From: Ectobius pallidus
Taxonomy: Eukaryota > Arthropoda > Insecta > Blattodea > Ectobiidae
NCBI GenBank assembly: GCA_964059195.1
Contig: CAXKWD010000009.1
Location: 149,849,890-149,913,889, forward strand
Direction of reading: 5' to 3'
Length of the DNA stretch: 64,000 bases
Part shown: one piece after another, positions 39,383-50,679 of the stretch
Numbering within the stretch: position 1 is the stretch's first letter
How the letters are laid out: every line of letters starts with the position of its first letter
Notes under the pieces: model-generated
Database searches by the model: none
The model's input: the letters and a program-made list of their open reading frames with translations, nothing else
Told to the model about the DNA's origin: nothing
Program-made: the position numbers and the translations under genes

Positions 39383-39956
39383 TCACATGTAAGTCTTTAT
39401 CGATCTTCAAACTCAAACAACATGATGGGACATCATCAATTGAGTTGTCATCTATCTTAATAAAAAGAACATAGTCCTCTTTTTCAAAAATAATGAAGGG
39501 GCTAAAATCTTTCTCCCTAACCTCAATCTTAAAGTGTGCAAAATCACGAATTGTGTCTTTCTCGCACCACTTAATAAAATTACTTTCGTCTTCCTGTAAT
39601 AATCTCCGTGAACGTTCCTGTGGATCTTTCCTGGGTTTAGAGATGCTAACAGTATGGTATGAAGGCTGATTGGGAAAAATGGTGGGATAAGCATCGTCTG
39701 ATAACTTCGGGGCGTTTCTTTTTATTCGAATAGGGGAACCATCTACGACTGGAACAACGTCTTCCCTTATTACGAACTTAGGGTCGAAATGCTTAACACA
39801 TACCACACTATTGTCATTTGGTTCAAAATTTTCCCTGTGTATGCACTTCACCCACTTTTCTCTCGTTGATTTTTCCTTCGGAAATCTGAAGGCTGAGACA
39901 TCACACTTCGCACCATAGTTTGATTTGCACCCTGGTACACAACACGACCTGCCCAT
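39369..39956 (-). CDS. THAP zinc-finger protein, copy 2 (195 aa)
   Basis: Identical to the protein at 4432-5019: C2CH residues C5/C6, C10, C53, H56, and AYPTIF at 89-94. It remains a complete frame in both copies. Confidence 0.85.
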   Translation of the reverse strand: MGRSCCVPGCKSNYGAKCDVSAFRFPKEKSTREKWVKCIHRENFEPNDNSVVCVKHFDPKFVIREDVVPVVDGSPIRIKRNAPKLSDDAYPTIFPNQPSYHTVSISKPRKDPQERSRRLLQEDESNFIKWCEKDTIRDFAHFKIEVREKDFSPFIIFEKEDYVLFIKIDDNSIDDVPSCCLSLKIDKDLHVRVFL

Positions 39957-40161
39957 TTTATTGAAAATGTGCCAAAAAACTACCCAAAACTATAACTATT
40001 AGATCATAACAATAGGAGCAACTGGGTCACTATTAAAAAAACACCACATGGAAAGCACATGGCCCGGCATTTAAACGATGAGAACCGCGCACGACGCCAT
40101 TTTGACTGTAATCGATAGGTGCATGGAGGTCTGTATTTACGATGGTCTCGATTAAGCTTTC

Positions 40162-41497
40162 AATTAGGGATGATAATCGATAGTTAAAATATCGAGGTTA
40201 AAATCGGAGATAACCATCGATATGACGATAATATCGGCCTGAAAACATCGATGTATTTAGACAAAAAAACATCGATGTATATTTAAAAAGGGCCATGGTA
40301 TCAGAAAATTAGGCAAAATTCATAAATAAACAGAAGAATTTCCATGAAAGCAATCGATGTAAAAAATCAATGTTTTGGGAAATTAAGCTCCTGTAAATAA
40401 AATTATATCGTAGAACCAAGGTAGCCTATTAATCTTCTTTTTGTTACAAAAACATCCATGTCGGGGAGAAACATCGATGTAGCAAAAACATCAGTTGTTT
40501 TCCATCGATGTAAAAAACATCGATTATCGTCATGAAAATAAACTTTTTGGAATTTTCCTGTGGTTTACAGCCTAAAAGATATAAGTATACAAAATTTCTA
40601 GTTTCTAGCTCATGTGGAAGTGGGCAAGCATTCATGTCAGTGAGCGAGCCCTTTTTTCGGAGGTTTTTAGGGCTAAAAATATAAAAACTACTTTTTGGAA
40701 TTTTCCTGTGGTTTACAGCCTAAAAGTTATATGTGTACCAAATTTAAAGTTTCTAGCTGTAATGTCAGTGAGCGAGCCCTTTTTCGGGGATTATAGTGCT
40801 AAAAATTTAAAAAAATACTTTTTTTGGAATTTTCCTATAGTTTACAGCCTAAAAGCAATGTGTGTACCAAATTTAAAGTTTCTAGCTCATCTGGAAGTGG
40901 GCAAACAGTAATGTCAGTGAGCGAGCCCTTTTTCGGGGGTTATAGGGCTAAACATTTTTAAAAATTACTTTTTTTTTTAATTTTCCTATGGTTTACAGCC
41001 TAAAAGCTACATGTGTACCAAATTTCAATTTTCTAGCTCTTCTGAAAGTGGGCAAACAGTAATGTCAGTGAGCGAGCCCTTTTTCGGGAGTTTTTAGAGC
41101 TAAAAATTAAAAAAAACACTTTTTGGAATTTTCCTGTGGTTTACAGCCTAATAGCTATATGTGTACCAAATTTCAAGTTTCTAGCTCATCTCGAAGTGAG
41201 CGAGCCCTTTTTCGGAGGTTTTTAGGGCTAAAAATAAAAAAAAAATACTTTTTGGAATTCGCCTGTGGTTTAGAGCCTAAAAGCTATATGTGTACCAAAT
41301 TGAAAGTTTCTAGCTCATCTGGATGTGGGCAAACGTTAATGTGAGTGAGAGAGCCCTTACTCGGGGGTTTTTGGGCTAGAAATTAAAAAAAAAAACGTTT
41401 TGGAATTTTCCTGTGGTTTACAGCCTAAAAGCTATATGTGTACCAAATTTCAAGTTTCTAGCTCATCTGGAAGTGGGCAAACATTAATATCAGTGAG
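40162..41497 (+). repeat. ATCGATGT cluster and 7-unit tandem repeat, copy 2
   Basis: Counterparts of 5225-6560: the ATCGATGT block at 40162-40537, then seven units of about 140-148 bp with GTGGTTTACAGCCTAAAAG. Confidence 0.8.
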
Positions 41498-42061
41498 TCA
41501 GTCAGTCAGCCGTGTAGCTTTATATTATAGGGATTTTATTATTAGTAGTAAAATTATCAATATTATTTCGAATAATTTACTACAGTTATTGAATTCACAT
41601 TTCATGCTATATACCCACATACTAAGTTTAAATTGTCCAGTAAAGGCAATATCGTATTTTGATAAATTTTTAAGTGGTATGTAAAGCAAGAAATATATAT
41701 GAGATCAGACAGCATGAATTCTATGCATGAACTCTTGACGCCCATTAATAATTAAAAAAATAACTTTTTAAATTTTTTAAATTTTTTTTATTCTTATTTT
41801 TATGTAATTTTTATTTTTTAATATTTTTATTTTTTGTTTTTTATTATTTTTATTTTTTATTTTTTTAATTATTTTTGTTTTAATTAAGAAAATAACTTTT
41901 TAATTTCTTTATTCTTTATTTATTTTTTATTCTTTTTTTTTGAAATTTTAATTTTTTAATATTTTTATTTTTTAATATTTTTATTTTTATTTTTTGTTTT
42001 TTTATTATTTTTATTTTTTATTATTTTTTATTTTTTAATTATTTTTGTTTTTCAAATATTG

Positions 42062-42437
42062 GAAGTAACAGATGTAACGGAACGAGGCGAAAGTCACGGA
42101 TAAAACACTTGTAACAGAAATATTAGAATTAACTGTAACAGGTCAGAGTAACTGGAGCAGGTGGAAATAACAGTAACGGGTCCAAATAACTGGAGCAGGT
42201 GGAAATAACAGTAACGGGTCCAAATAACTGGAGCAGGCGAGAGTATCAGTAACAGGTCAGAGTAACTGGAGCAGGTGGAAATAACAGTAACGGGTCCAAA
42301 TAACTGGAGCAGGCGAGAGTATCAGTAACAGGTCAGATTAACTGGAGCAGGTGGAAATAACAGTAACGGGTCCGTGTAACTGGAGCAGGTGAAAATAATG
42401 TAACGGGTGTAACTCTCGACACGTTACTTTGTTCCAG
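42062..42437 (+). repeat. GTAAC minisatellite, copy 2
   Basis: Same repeat number and phase as 7125-7500. Minisatellites change length quickly, so equal length supports very recent common origin. Confidence 0.85.
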
Positions 42438-43703
42438 ACCAGTTACATTCGCTCGACACCGACAAATTTCTCAACGCAACTAATAATAACAATAATAATA
42501 AGTAAATAAATAAAATAAAAATAAAAATAAAAATAAAAGTATTAAAAAAAACCCTGAGAAAAAGGAGAGCTGCTGAGAAATTTGGAGAAACTATACAGAA
42601 TTCTTATATATTTATATATATTTACACGCTAGCGGCCGTAATTTTGAAGATATTTGAACCAAATTTTATTATGTTATTTCTAGGCCCAATAGTTAATGAG
42701 CAAAATTAGCCCAAGGGGGGGTCGTGGGAGGGGGTTAAATTTTGAAAAAATTATATCTCGGCCCCTATGAAGTATAGAGAGAAACTTTGTTGGAATAAAT
42801 TAGAGTACTCCCTATGGAGTTCACAGTGACAGTAACGATTCGGGGGTTTTAGGGGTACGAGTAGGGGTGGGGGATGGAAATTCGAAATTTTTGAAACCAC
42901 GTCTTGTGGGGTATCGTTGAAAAGCTCTTGATGAGTACTCTACAAATCAATACCTAGTTTCTCGATAGCTCTCATATAAGGCAAGATTTGAATGTTTTAA
43001 ACAAGTGCTCTTTCCTCTTTTTTGCAGTTATTATTGCGGGTTTATCATGCCAAGGCTAAAGAAGAAGAGAACTGCGCAGTGACAATAAATTAAACCAAAA
43101 GTACTTCGAAATCTACCTCAGCCTGTAGGCCTGCCTAAAGGGATTTTATTTCACTTCACACAAATGCAATTAATAGGAAATGATCAATCTCCGCCATTTC
43201 ATGCAGATGTCTAAACTTAAATAGATGAATTTTCGCTTCTCATTGCAATGATTGCTCGATGGCGTAGTGGGTAAGATGAAGGTTGAATAGTAGGAAAGGG
43301 TAAAGAAGTGGTGAAGGGGGGGAGTCAGAATTTCCAATACTGCTAGTTGTTCCACCATTCACATCTAGATGTCTGGAGTGGGAAGAGCTAAAGGGACGAC
43401 CTGATTTTCCCTCGTTTTTTAATAAAAAAAATCCCGGGGGAGGACCCCCATTTTTTGGATTTCCAAATAATAGCAAACTTTCGTCTGTGTCGGTCCCTCC
43501 TTTCAGTATTTTCTGGTTCCGCCTTTGGTTGAGACGAAAATAAGCTATCCTAGGAGGAGCTTTGGTAACCGTTACTTTTGATTTTTTGTAACAGGTCGTT
43601 ACCGTTACATACATGTAACAGTTACAAAGTAACAGTTACAAGAAATATTCCCCATCTCTAGTCACGACAACGCCCCCCACTCGCATGCTGCCTGTTGAGG
43701 AGG

Positions 43704-43752
43704 ATGGATGTTGCACGTTGTATTTTAAACTTCTTTTGCATAGCCTTTTACG
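43704..43752 (+). CDS. Putative first coding exon of a small membrane protein
   Basis: GAGGAGGATGG opens MDVARCILNFFCIAFY and then a GTAAGT donor in phase 1. The leader is hydrophobic like a signal anchor. The upstream CRE-like motif and CG-richer flank look promoter-like. The product is not recognised and the gene model rests only on frame and splice consensus. Confidence 0.35.
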
Positions 43753-43855
43753 GTAAGTTTTAATTCGCCATAGTATTTTGCAGTTCCTACTTCTCAATGT
43801 AATTTATTTCCTTTTCAGAATTTTCTAAAAGTTGTGCAATTCTTTATCTTTGCAG

Positions 43856-43940
43856 GGGCATTTTCGAAACCCTTGATGCTACATGTGGTGATTCTGATGG
43901 CTGAATGGTCGTATTTCTTCATAAATCTCTATACTTACAG
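43856..43940 (+). CDS. Putative second coding exon of the same gene
   Basis: After a pyrimidine-rich tract and TTTGCAG, the phase matches exon 1 and continues GAFSKPLMLHVVILMAEW then SYFFINLYTY, a clear hydrophobic segment, ending at ACAG before GTATTT in phase 2. The exon-like module at 49012 would continue in frame as SEKFQILEALCKIWDGC and stop. I do not recognise the family. Confidence 0.35.
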
Positions 43941-44225
43941 GTATTTGACTTTTGAATTTCATTAAATGGATGATGATAATAATACAGTAAAACTCAGTAC
44001 CGGTAATTTGAAATGAAAAGCACACGTCACGTGGTGATTTTCCGTTAACTAATCCGCCCACCCTTTAAGCTAGTTAATTACTGCTAATAAATGAATAATG
44101 TGCCTAGGAAATAAAACAGAATGCATTATAGCCATGTCATGCTGCTGCTCTTACCGAAAAATTACAAATTGTGACAAGCAATTTTCCTTTTAACATACAG
44201 GATTCCGTATTTAGAGAAAAAGTAA

Positions 44226-44915
44226 GTTTTCATGCAGAATTCAGATCGATCTGAATCCTCTTACCAGATTGAAATTGTCATGAAAACGGGAACTCACATC
44301 GATCTGAGTCTCAAGGTCAATCTCCCTAAAAAGTAGGAACGGATCGGACTGAAATCGTTTCGAAACACTACCCGTATTCAGTTCGATCTCAATACGCTAG
44401 TCAGACATTTCATTGGTCCTCAATGTCCTCGCGATATTCTCGTGTGTGGCGAGAAGAGTTTCATTGGTCGTGGAATGTGAGACTAGCGCATTGTGGGTTC
44501 TCTCTGAAACATTTTCAATATCGGATCGAAAGTTTTACATGATAAACCGTGAATGGACACGCCCCAACCAGGAACTGAGACACTTTGTAAACTCACTCGC
44601 AGTTCATGGCTACCACCACAAAGTGTGCTCCCAAAAAACATACCACGACCCGGATCAAAATTGTGTATGCGAACATTGTGACAGTGGTTGTGACAGATAC
44701 CACGTCATCAAGTGCAAGAATAGAGGGAAGCCCTTAATACAGTTCTGCAAATAAGACTCAAGTGTAGTGAACAAGACGGTGCGCAGTCACCATCAATACT
44801 ATTTAATGCTCAACTTGAGTGCACCTTTCAATTATTAAAAGTTTTACATGAAAACTGGATCATATTAGAATGGGATCGTGTTCAGATCGATCTGAATTCT
44901 GCATGAAAACGTAGT
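44226..44915. mobile_element. MITE with 30-bp inverted ends, itself hit by a LINE
   Basis: Ends GTTTTCATGCAGAATTCAGA...TCGATCTGAA and its complement face each other (about 44230-44260 and 44887-44915). A 295-bp LINE end is inserted at 44543-44837. The target duplication of the MITE is unclear. Confidence 0.65.
44543..44837 (+). mobile_element. 5'-truncated LINE with intact ORF2 end
   Basis: Flanked by 14-bp duplications AAAGTTTTACATGA (44529-44542 and 44838-44851). The frame up to 44754 reads WTRPNQELRHFVNSLAVHGY, HHKVCSQKTYHDPDQNC and CEHCDSGCDRYHVIKC, a C-terminal zinc-knuckle module, then a stop and a short 3' UTR. Same family as 13208-13623 and the scrap near 10735. Confidence 0.8.
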
Positions 44916-45030
44916 AAATGAGCGGGGATGGTCGAGCACTGTGCTCCGTTATTTTCTTGTTTTAGAAATACGGAAAACAGCGAAATTTGATTATTCTTTA
45001 AAACCTATAGATCCCCTATAGGCCTATAAG

Positions 45031-45706
45031 TAAAGTGACCAACCGTCCCGTATTATACGGGACCGTTCCGTATTTCAAGGTTATGTCCCATTAAACTTAT
45101 TACATTGGTCGGGATGCTTATATGTCCCATATTTCAATCGTCCGTCCTGTATTGTCCCGTTTTATTGTATGGATTTCATTTTACCACCTTATTACACAAG
45201 GTAGCAAACATTGAGATCAAAGGTATTTTAATAATAATAAAATTAGAATGACACACAATTTGCATCATTGTGTATTTAGTGGTATTTTAGAGTTACGACA
45301 GATAACGGGAGAGAAATTTGGTGTTACAGCGGCCTTATAATTGCTCTAATACCAGTTATTGAAAGATTGATCAGAATGTTCCAGCCAGTGAAGTCATATT
45401 TCCTTAGCGAAGAAAAATGCCCAGTAGTCATTAAGAATAATTCATTTGAACAAGAATCAGCCGAATCGTGGCTCTACTTTCTTTCTAGTCAGGCCGAAAT
45501 TTTCCACAGTGCAACCTTGAAAATTGAATCTCAGAAAATCTCAACGATATAAGTGGCTGGAGTAATAGGTGACTTGAGAAACAAGCTAATATCCAGGAAG
45601 AATGAAACTTTTCTATCCCTGCATTCTTCAAATTAATAAAGTTTTTAAGCCTACGTGTAGAAAAAAATGTGTCCCGTATTCAGACTTTGAAAAAATGGTC
45701 ACTTTA
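45031..45706 (+). mobile_element. hAT-type transposon, internally deleted
   Basis: Ends TAAAGTGACCAACCGTCC and the complement TAAAGTGACCATTTTTTC, flanked by CTATAAG (45024-45030 and 45707-45713). The frame at 45367-45552 reads MIRMFQPVKSYFLSEEKCP and ESWLYFLSSQAEIFHSATL, a segment resembling FAM200/ZBED-like hAT transposases. Only about 60 codons remain. Confidence 0.75.
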
Positions 45707-45713
45707 CTATAAG

Positions 45714-46290
45714 CATCTAACATTTGTACAAGGACAATAAATGTACCGTAAGGGAAAATGGTTTTAGGTCACACACTAGCTCCTCCCACCAATTCTCTAA
45801 TGGGACCCACCTCCCTCTCAACTCACTATTTAAACAATGAGACATCTAGGTGGCTATGCTACAAAAACCAATGTCCGTAGAATGCCAGTCAGCAACCTTT
45901 AGATTTTGTAAACTCTGTCCCCTTTCTAGAAATAGGCCTACTTGAACAATTATTTATTCTGGTATATTGGGGGTTTACTTAGTGAAGGCCTACCTTACTA
46001 ATTTTTTAGAACATGCATCGCTGTAGAATGCATATGGTTTTATAATTACATTTGTATAGGAATTCCAAGCAATCATTTGGTAAAAGATAGGGGGAAAAAT
46101 AGTATTATGCTGCACACTAGGCTCCTCTCTAATGAGGCCCGCCTGGGAAGGTGGGGTTTAGGGTTTCGTCACAGAAGAAATTCAATGTGAGACATAATAA
46201 ACCTCGTGCTATTCAGTATATTGCTCCTAAACTAACATAAACGTTCCTAACCTAACAAAACAGCGGAGCTTGGCTGGGGTGCATCTCTAC
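45714..46290. other. Intergenic stretch
   Basis: No gene. 46208-46265 carries a copy of the ATTGCTCC / ACTAACATAAACGTTCC repeat described at 11208. Confidence 0.4.
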
Positions 46291-46292
46291 TA

Positions 46293-47185
46293 TACTATTT
46301 TCACTTTAAGTTCAAAGTAGATGTAAACAAACTCTAAAGTACCACTCCACCGAGCATGTGACAATACCACGTGTAGATTAACCCGCCACGGAAAGAAAAG
46401 GAATGAGGATTTGTGTATATTCCAGTGTTCTCAATAGTACTTTTAAAATATTTTTTATGACATGCACCATTGTTGAAAAATGTTATATTTATTTTGAAAA
46501 GATCGATACATCTGTACAAAATTAGGCTTAATATTAGTATTTAAGAAAGTCATAGACAGTTAACAAGAAGATATTAACGAGTATAAAAAATAACTCATTT
46601 TGCAATGTTGGCTGCCCACTTCAGAAGCGTTTTCTTTTTGAATTCATTAATTTCTGTTTGTTACCGCCCCAATCCTATCAGAGCTGTAAGTTACATGTAA
46701 CTTTTGACGAAATTTTTGTTTTGTTCTAGCACACGACTTTCTTGTCCTCGCGTACGTGTTGTATAACCGTTATAAATAAATAAATGAACGCACATTCAGC
46801 AGGTCTAACCAAGTTATTGGGAGGGGGCTGTGGCAAGTGCATTCCAAGATGGCGTGATTGAGCATTCACACAGCCGTCGTAAACGCCTACAATTTACATC
46901 TGTTGTAACGGTTTAATTAGTTCACTTAGTTATTATGCGTCAGGAAAATCTGATCAAATTAATTTTGTTTCATACACAGATCTGCTTCAGAAACGTGTTT
47001 TTAAATTTCTCTGCATGAAAATAGCTACAAAAATGTACGGTTTGAACCGAACTATTTTATTAAGAGCAAGAATAGGCCTATGCATACAAAGCAGCAAAAG
47101 TTACAGTTCGTTCACTAGCCAATGAGACACTCCCTTGTCACGTGGCTTTGTTTACATCTACTTTGTTCTTAAAGTGAAATTAGTA
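46293..47185 (+). mobile_element. TA-flanked DNA transposon family, copy A (893 bp)
   Basis: About 40-bp inverted ends TACTATTTTCACTTTAAGTT... and the complement TACTAATTTCACTTTAAGAA..., bounded by TA. Copy B at 60524-61406 is the same sequence in the opposite orientation with scattered differences. No transposase. A 61-codon frame (46334-46519, minus) is intact in both copies. Confidence 0.75.
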
Positions 47186-47189
47186 TAGG

Positions 47190-48305
47190 ATTCCATGCGC
47201 CGTGTTGCGATGGTTATGCGGGCCCTTGGTTGGGAACCAACACTCCCATTGGCTGGCGGCCATTTTCCCAAAGGCTTCTCCAGTGCTACCAATAGTTCTA
47301 TATACTCATGCTTTCCATTTTAGTTATATGGTTAGGTTCCCCCCGTTAGTTTATGATGAGTAACGCACTCCAAGCTCCCGGTGTGAAGGGGTTCTGAAGG
47401 AAGCTTGGAAGGGGGTCCAGGGGCAAAGCCTCCAAAAAAGAAATACAGGAAAGGGATCTGGGGCTGATACAAAGTTACCGTCCTCGGTTGAAGGGATCTG
47501 GTGGAAAGCAGGAAGGGGGTCCAGGGGCACAGCCCCTGGTGGGGCTTGGGGGCAAAGTCCCCAAATGCAGAAAAACAGGAGGAAAATCTGGGATAGATAG
47601 GAAGTTATGTATACGATACCGACTAAGCCATTGAGACCGGGCTCTTACCGTTAGGTTTCAAGTATTGGATTATCAGCACGTGACCGATTGCGTGAAATCA
47701 GAACATCGGTCAGCGCATGGAGATTCGTGTTTTGACAGCAGTTCCCAGCACCATTTTAGGTTAATTTTGTCCCTACTTCTAAACGATTTTACTTATATTT
47801 AGGACCTTCGAACAAATGTATGGTGCTTATAAATGGAATCTATAGGTTTTAAAGGATAATATAACATCAAGTTTGGTCGTTTTCCGTGCTTTTAAAATGA
47901 AAATATCACAAAAAGTAGAGAGCTGGACCATCCCCGATAGATTTATTCCGCACACCAGGCAAGATCTGCCTGCCGGTTCTTTCCCCTCGCTTCCGAGCCT
48001 GTGCACACACACCTCACTATTGTACCATGGCTTTCTTGACAGTTGTAACAATGTTTTATGAAAGGTGTGGAAGGGTAAAAAGCGTCTGCATTTGACAGGT
48101 TTTGTTAGGTTAGCAAAGTTATGTTAGTTTAGGAGCAATAGGGAAGTTAGTACTTTGCGACTCACCCTGCTCCCCTTTCCACTCGCCTGGCCTGCCCTGC
48201 TTCAACGCAGCCCATGCCACCATGCTCAACACCAGTAATGCATGATTGCCATTGGCATGTCACCTAACATTCCATCTTAAAACAGGCTGCAGCCTATATA
48301 TATAT
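47190..48305. other. Intergenic stretch with a GC-rich block
   Basis: 47380-47580 is unusually GC-rich and repeats GGAAGGGGGTCCAGGGGC twice, followed by GGGGCAAAG words; transposon-like but unassigned. 48095-48145 is a minus-strand copy of the ACTAACATAA repeat. No gene. Confidence 0.4.
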
Positions 48306-48310
48306 ATATA

Positions 48311-48979
48311 CAGGGTCTTTATTATAAGTTGAGACCGGGCGACCGGTGTTTTCACTCTCCGCTACGGAGTCCGCATTAGCCGCCGGTGACGAGCGCGCAG
48401 CTTCCCTGCTTAAAGTGTAGGCTATATAAAGTATTACATATCTTACCTTATAACATATGTTGGAAGTGTCGTCCTTCCTGTGTTATACAGGCATTGTATC
48501 TGGAAACCATATTCTGGCTGACGCGAGTGAGTTCTTCCACTGTAATGCACCTAATTTGCTTTGTGTGCAGAAGAAACTGAAACCCCTACTTGTTGGGCTA
48601 ATTTTGAGAGTGATTTATTTGGTGAATGTTCAAGATAAGCGCCAATCTCGTCTAGCTTTTATTCTGTTAACACTGTTTGTGTGCGCACATGCTTTTTGTT
48701 TTGCACTGATCCAGTATTTACAAATTTATTAACAATTCTGTGAATTTGTGCTCTTGAAGGTGGCACATCAGCAGGAAATGTCCGAATAAATTCATCACGT
48801 ACACGTCTAGCAGACTCGTACTTAAAATAATGTTTACACACAAAAATACAATGCTGCAGCGAAATGGGTCTCACCATGTTGACACTTTAACAATAACTGC
48901 ACGTGCCACTGTTGCATCAAGGTCAAGCCGGCTGCGCGCACCTTCCATCGCCCGGTCTCAACTTATAATAAAGACCCTG
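48311..48979 (-). mobile_element. Tc1/mariner-like element with HTH fragment, 669 bp
   Basis: Perfect tips CAGGGTCTTTATTATAAGTT / complement, continuing GAGACCGGGCGA, inside TA. A minus-strand frame at 48877-48659 encodes a helix-turn-helix region. Confidence 0.8.
48659..48877 (-). pseudogene. DUF4817-like helix-turn-helix fragment
   Basis: Reads ISLQHCIFVCKHYFKYESAR and then PPSRAQIHRIVNKFVNTGSV. The 'Y.S...V...F...FP...PPSR..I.R...KF..TGSV' pattern is typical of the DNA-binding part of insect transposons with a DUF4817 domain. The catalytic part is deleted. Confidence 0.65.
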
Positions 48980-49011
48980 TATATATTTTTTTTTTTTTTT
49001 TTTTTCTCCAG

Positions 49012-49189
49012 TGAAAAGTTCCAGATCCTTGAGGCTCTATGCAAGATATGGGATGGATGTCTTCAAGACCATGGCAGTTGAATTGGCAGCATTTACCAAT
49101 AGTTTCACTAGGAAACTTCTTCCAACTCTGCCTTTTGAAGAGTCCTTCAAGTCCTGAGAGGATGAATGTTGCTGTTCTGTCAGTTTAGG
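49012..49189 (+). other. Exon-like module I
   Basis: Poly-pyrimidine tract and TCTCCAG in front, GTAAGG behind. Contains GATGTCTTCAAGACCATGGCAG, related to modules II-V. In the phase left by the exon at 43856-43940 it reads EKFQILEALCKIWDGCLQDH and stops. Confidence 0.4.
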
Positions 49190-49494
49190 GTAAGGCACAT
49201 TGAAGTAGTTCATTTTCAAATGGAAAGCAGCAAATTCATCAGAACACAACAGTTTGAAAGATTCCTTTACTGAATTTTAAAAAGTTGATGAAATCTAAAA
49301 GCTATCAATGGATCAGTTAATACATTTAGAAACTCCTTATTACTGGTGTTTTCAAGTTACAGTATAGGAAAAGTGTTAATATCATTTCGGGGATGGTTTA
49401 TATGATTACGCACTATGTTTATTTGCAGAAAAGAAAGTTCACAATCTTTTATTTTTAATTGGTTGCCTTCTTCATAAACCATAGAAACTAAACA

Positions 49495-50310
49495 CAGTGC
49501 ACGCCGCTTATTGTGATTACTTCGGGACGCAGCTAATCTGATAATATTAACTGATTGTTAATAGTAACCAAAATAATTAATTGAAGGTTATTTATTCATA
49601 CATAAGATAAAACACTACAAAAATAGAAAATTTCCAACCCTAAAACGATTCTCAACGATATACAAATTAAAGATTATGTAAGGTCCAATGTGGGGAGAAT
49701 TAAAAGTTATTTATTCATAAAATACGTAAGTTTGAATCATTGAACCACTCATAATACAGTATTAGACTGCAAGCAACTATTTTTTCAACCAGTAAGAAAG
49801 TTTTTAATTGTATGTGTTTTCATTTTTTAGTTCAATGACCAATACTTCATATTCAGCTATGTGTTATGAGAGTCTATACTTATCTGTGGTAAATACTGCT
49901 TAACAAAACATCTAACTCTTGTCTTTTCATTTTACACTAGCCATCACTTATGGTCAACACTGTTATCTTCATAAATCAAAAGATGCAGCTTATCTGTGGG
50001 GTGAAACATGTTTTATTGCTTAAAAGAGAAAGTTAGGTAATGCCACCCCCCTCGAACTGGTCATCCTGTGTGCTGGGAACAGAATTGCTACAATGGACTA
50101 CAGTTGAGTTAGACACCAAACTCTAAATAACATAATTTTGAATGACGTACAGTACTTGGAAATAAAGCCGCAAAAAGGAAAATGTGATAACATAAACCAA
50201 ATTTTTGATCACAACAGCATTTTTTCAGTACATCAGTATTAATCAATAGGCCTACAGGACTTCATAAAAGTGATAACATTATCTGCGATTACTTTAAGTG
50301 GCGTTCACTG
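49495..50310 (+). mobile_element. Pogo/Tigger-like MITE, copy A (816 bp)
   Basis: Tips CAGTGCACGCCGCTTATTG and the complement CAGTGAACGCCACTTAAAG. Strongly similar to 62645-63387 along its length, same orientation. TA is kept on the right; the left is CA. No transposase seen. Confidence 0.75.
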
Positions 50311-50407
50311 TAGTAATTTAGTTTTAGTATTAAAAATAACTGTCCAGAAACTTGATGGCAACGAGCACTAATAATTTCAGTTGGAGTTTAACGTTCTGAA
50401 GTTTCAG

Positions 50408-50499
50408 CACATGTGGAAGAGCTGGATATCTTCAAGTAGATGGAAGTTGATGCTGATTGGAGATGGCTTCAAGTCCTGATCTTCAGCAATATTATTTCG
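50408..50499 (+). other. Exon-like module II
   Basis: AAGTTTCAG acceptor, TTTCG before a GTGAGT donor. Contains GATATCTTCAAGTAGATGGAAG, aligning with modules I and III-V. Confidence 0.35.
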
Positions 50500-50679
50500 G
50501 TGAGTAATTACATACTTCACAATAGTGAACTGTATCGTGATAGATACCACATTACAAAGTGCTAAAACCGATCTGTCTCGCTAAAAAAATACAGTACATC
50601 GTAAATGAAACATACTATGCACGTTGGTGCGCTGTACCTTTCATTCAAATACACAATATGGAATGATTATAAATTAGTG

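Larger units (their letters stand above)
37885..40150 (-). mobile_element. Nested P-like (THAP) element inside copy 2
   Basis: Same inverted repeats (CGAGACCATCGTAAA...) and ATTAAGC duplication as 2948-5213. Because internal position and duplication match, it moved as passenger of the carrier and did not insert twice. Confidence 0.75.
37637..43660. mobile_element. Composite hAT-type DNA transposon, copy 2 (6024 bp)
   Basis: Same length, termini and order of parts as 2700-8723, shifted by 34937 bp. Its own perfect 8-bp duplication GTCACGAC (37629-37636 and 43661-43668) and unrelated flanks show an independent insertion. Near-identity (only the A/T difference at 41867 was seen) indicates very recent movement. 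It ends 43 bp before a candidate start codon. Confidence 0.92.

Noticed and set aside
2700..43660. Assembly duplication of the 6-kb unit
   Set aside because: Each copy has different flanks and its own perfect 8-bp duplication exactly at the termini, as expected for two real insertions.
46334..46519. 61-codon frame as a real gene
   Set aside because: Conserved only between two recent copies of one transposon; too short to infer coding. Kept as an observation, not as a CDS.
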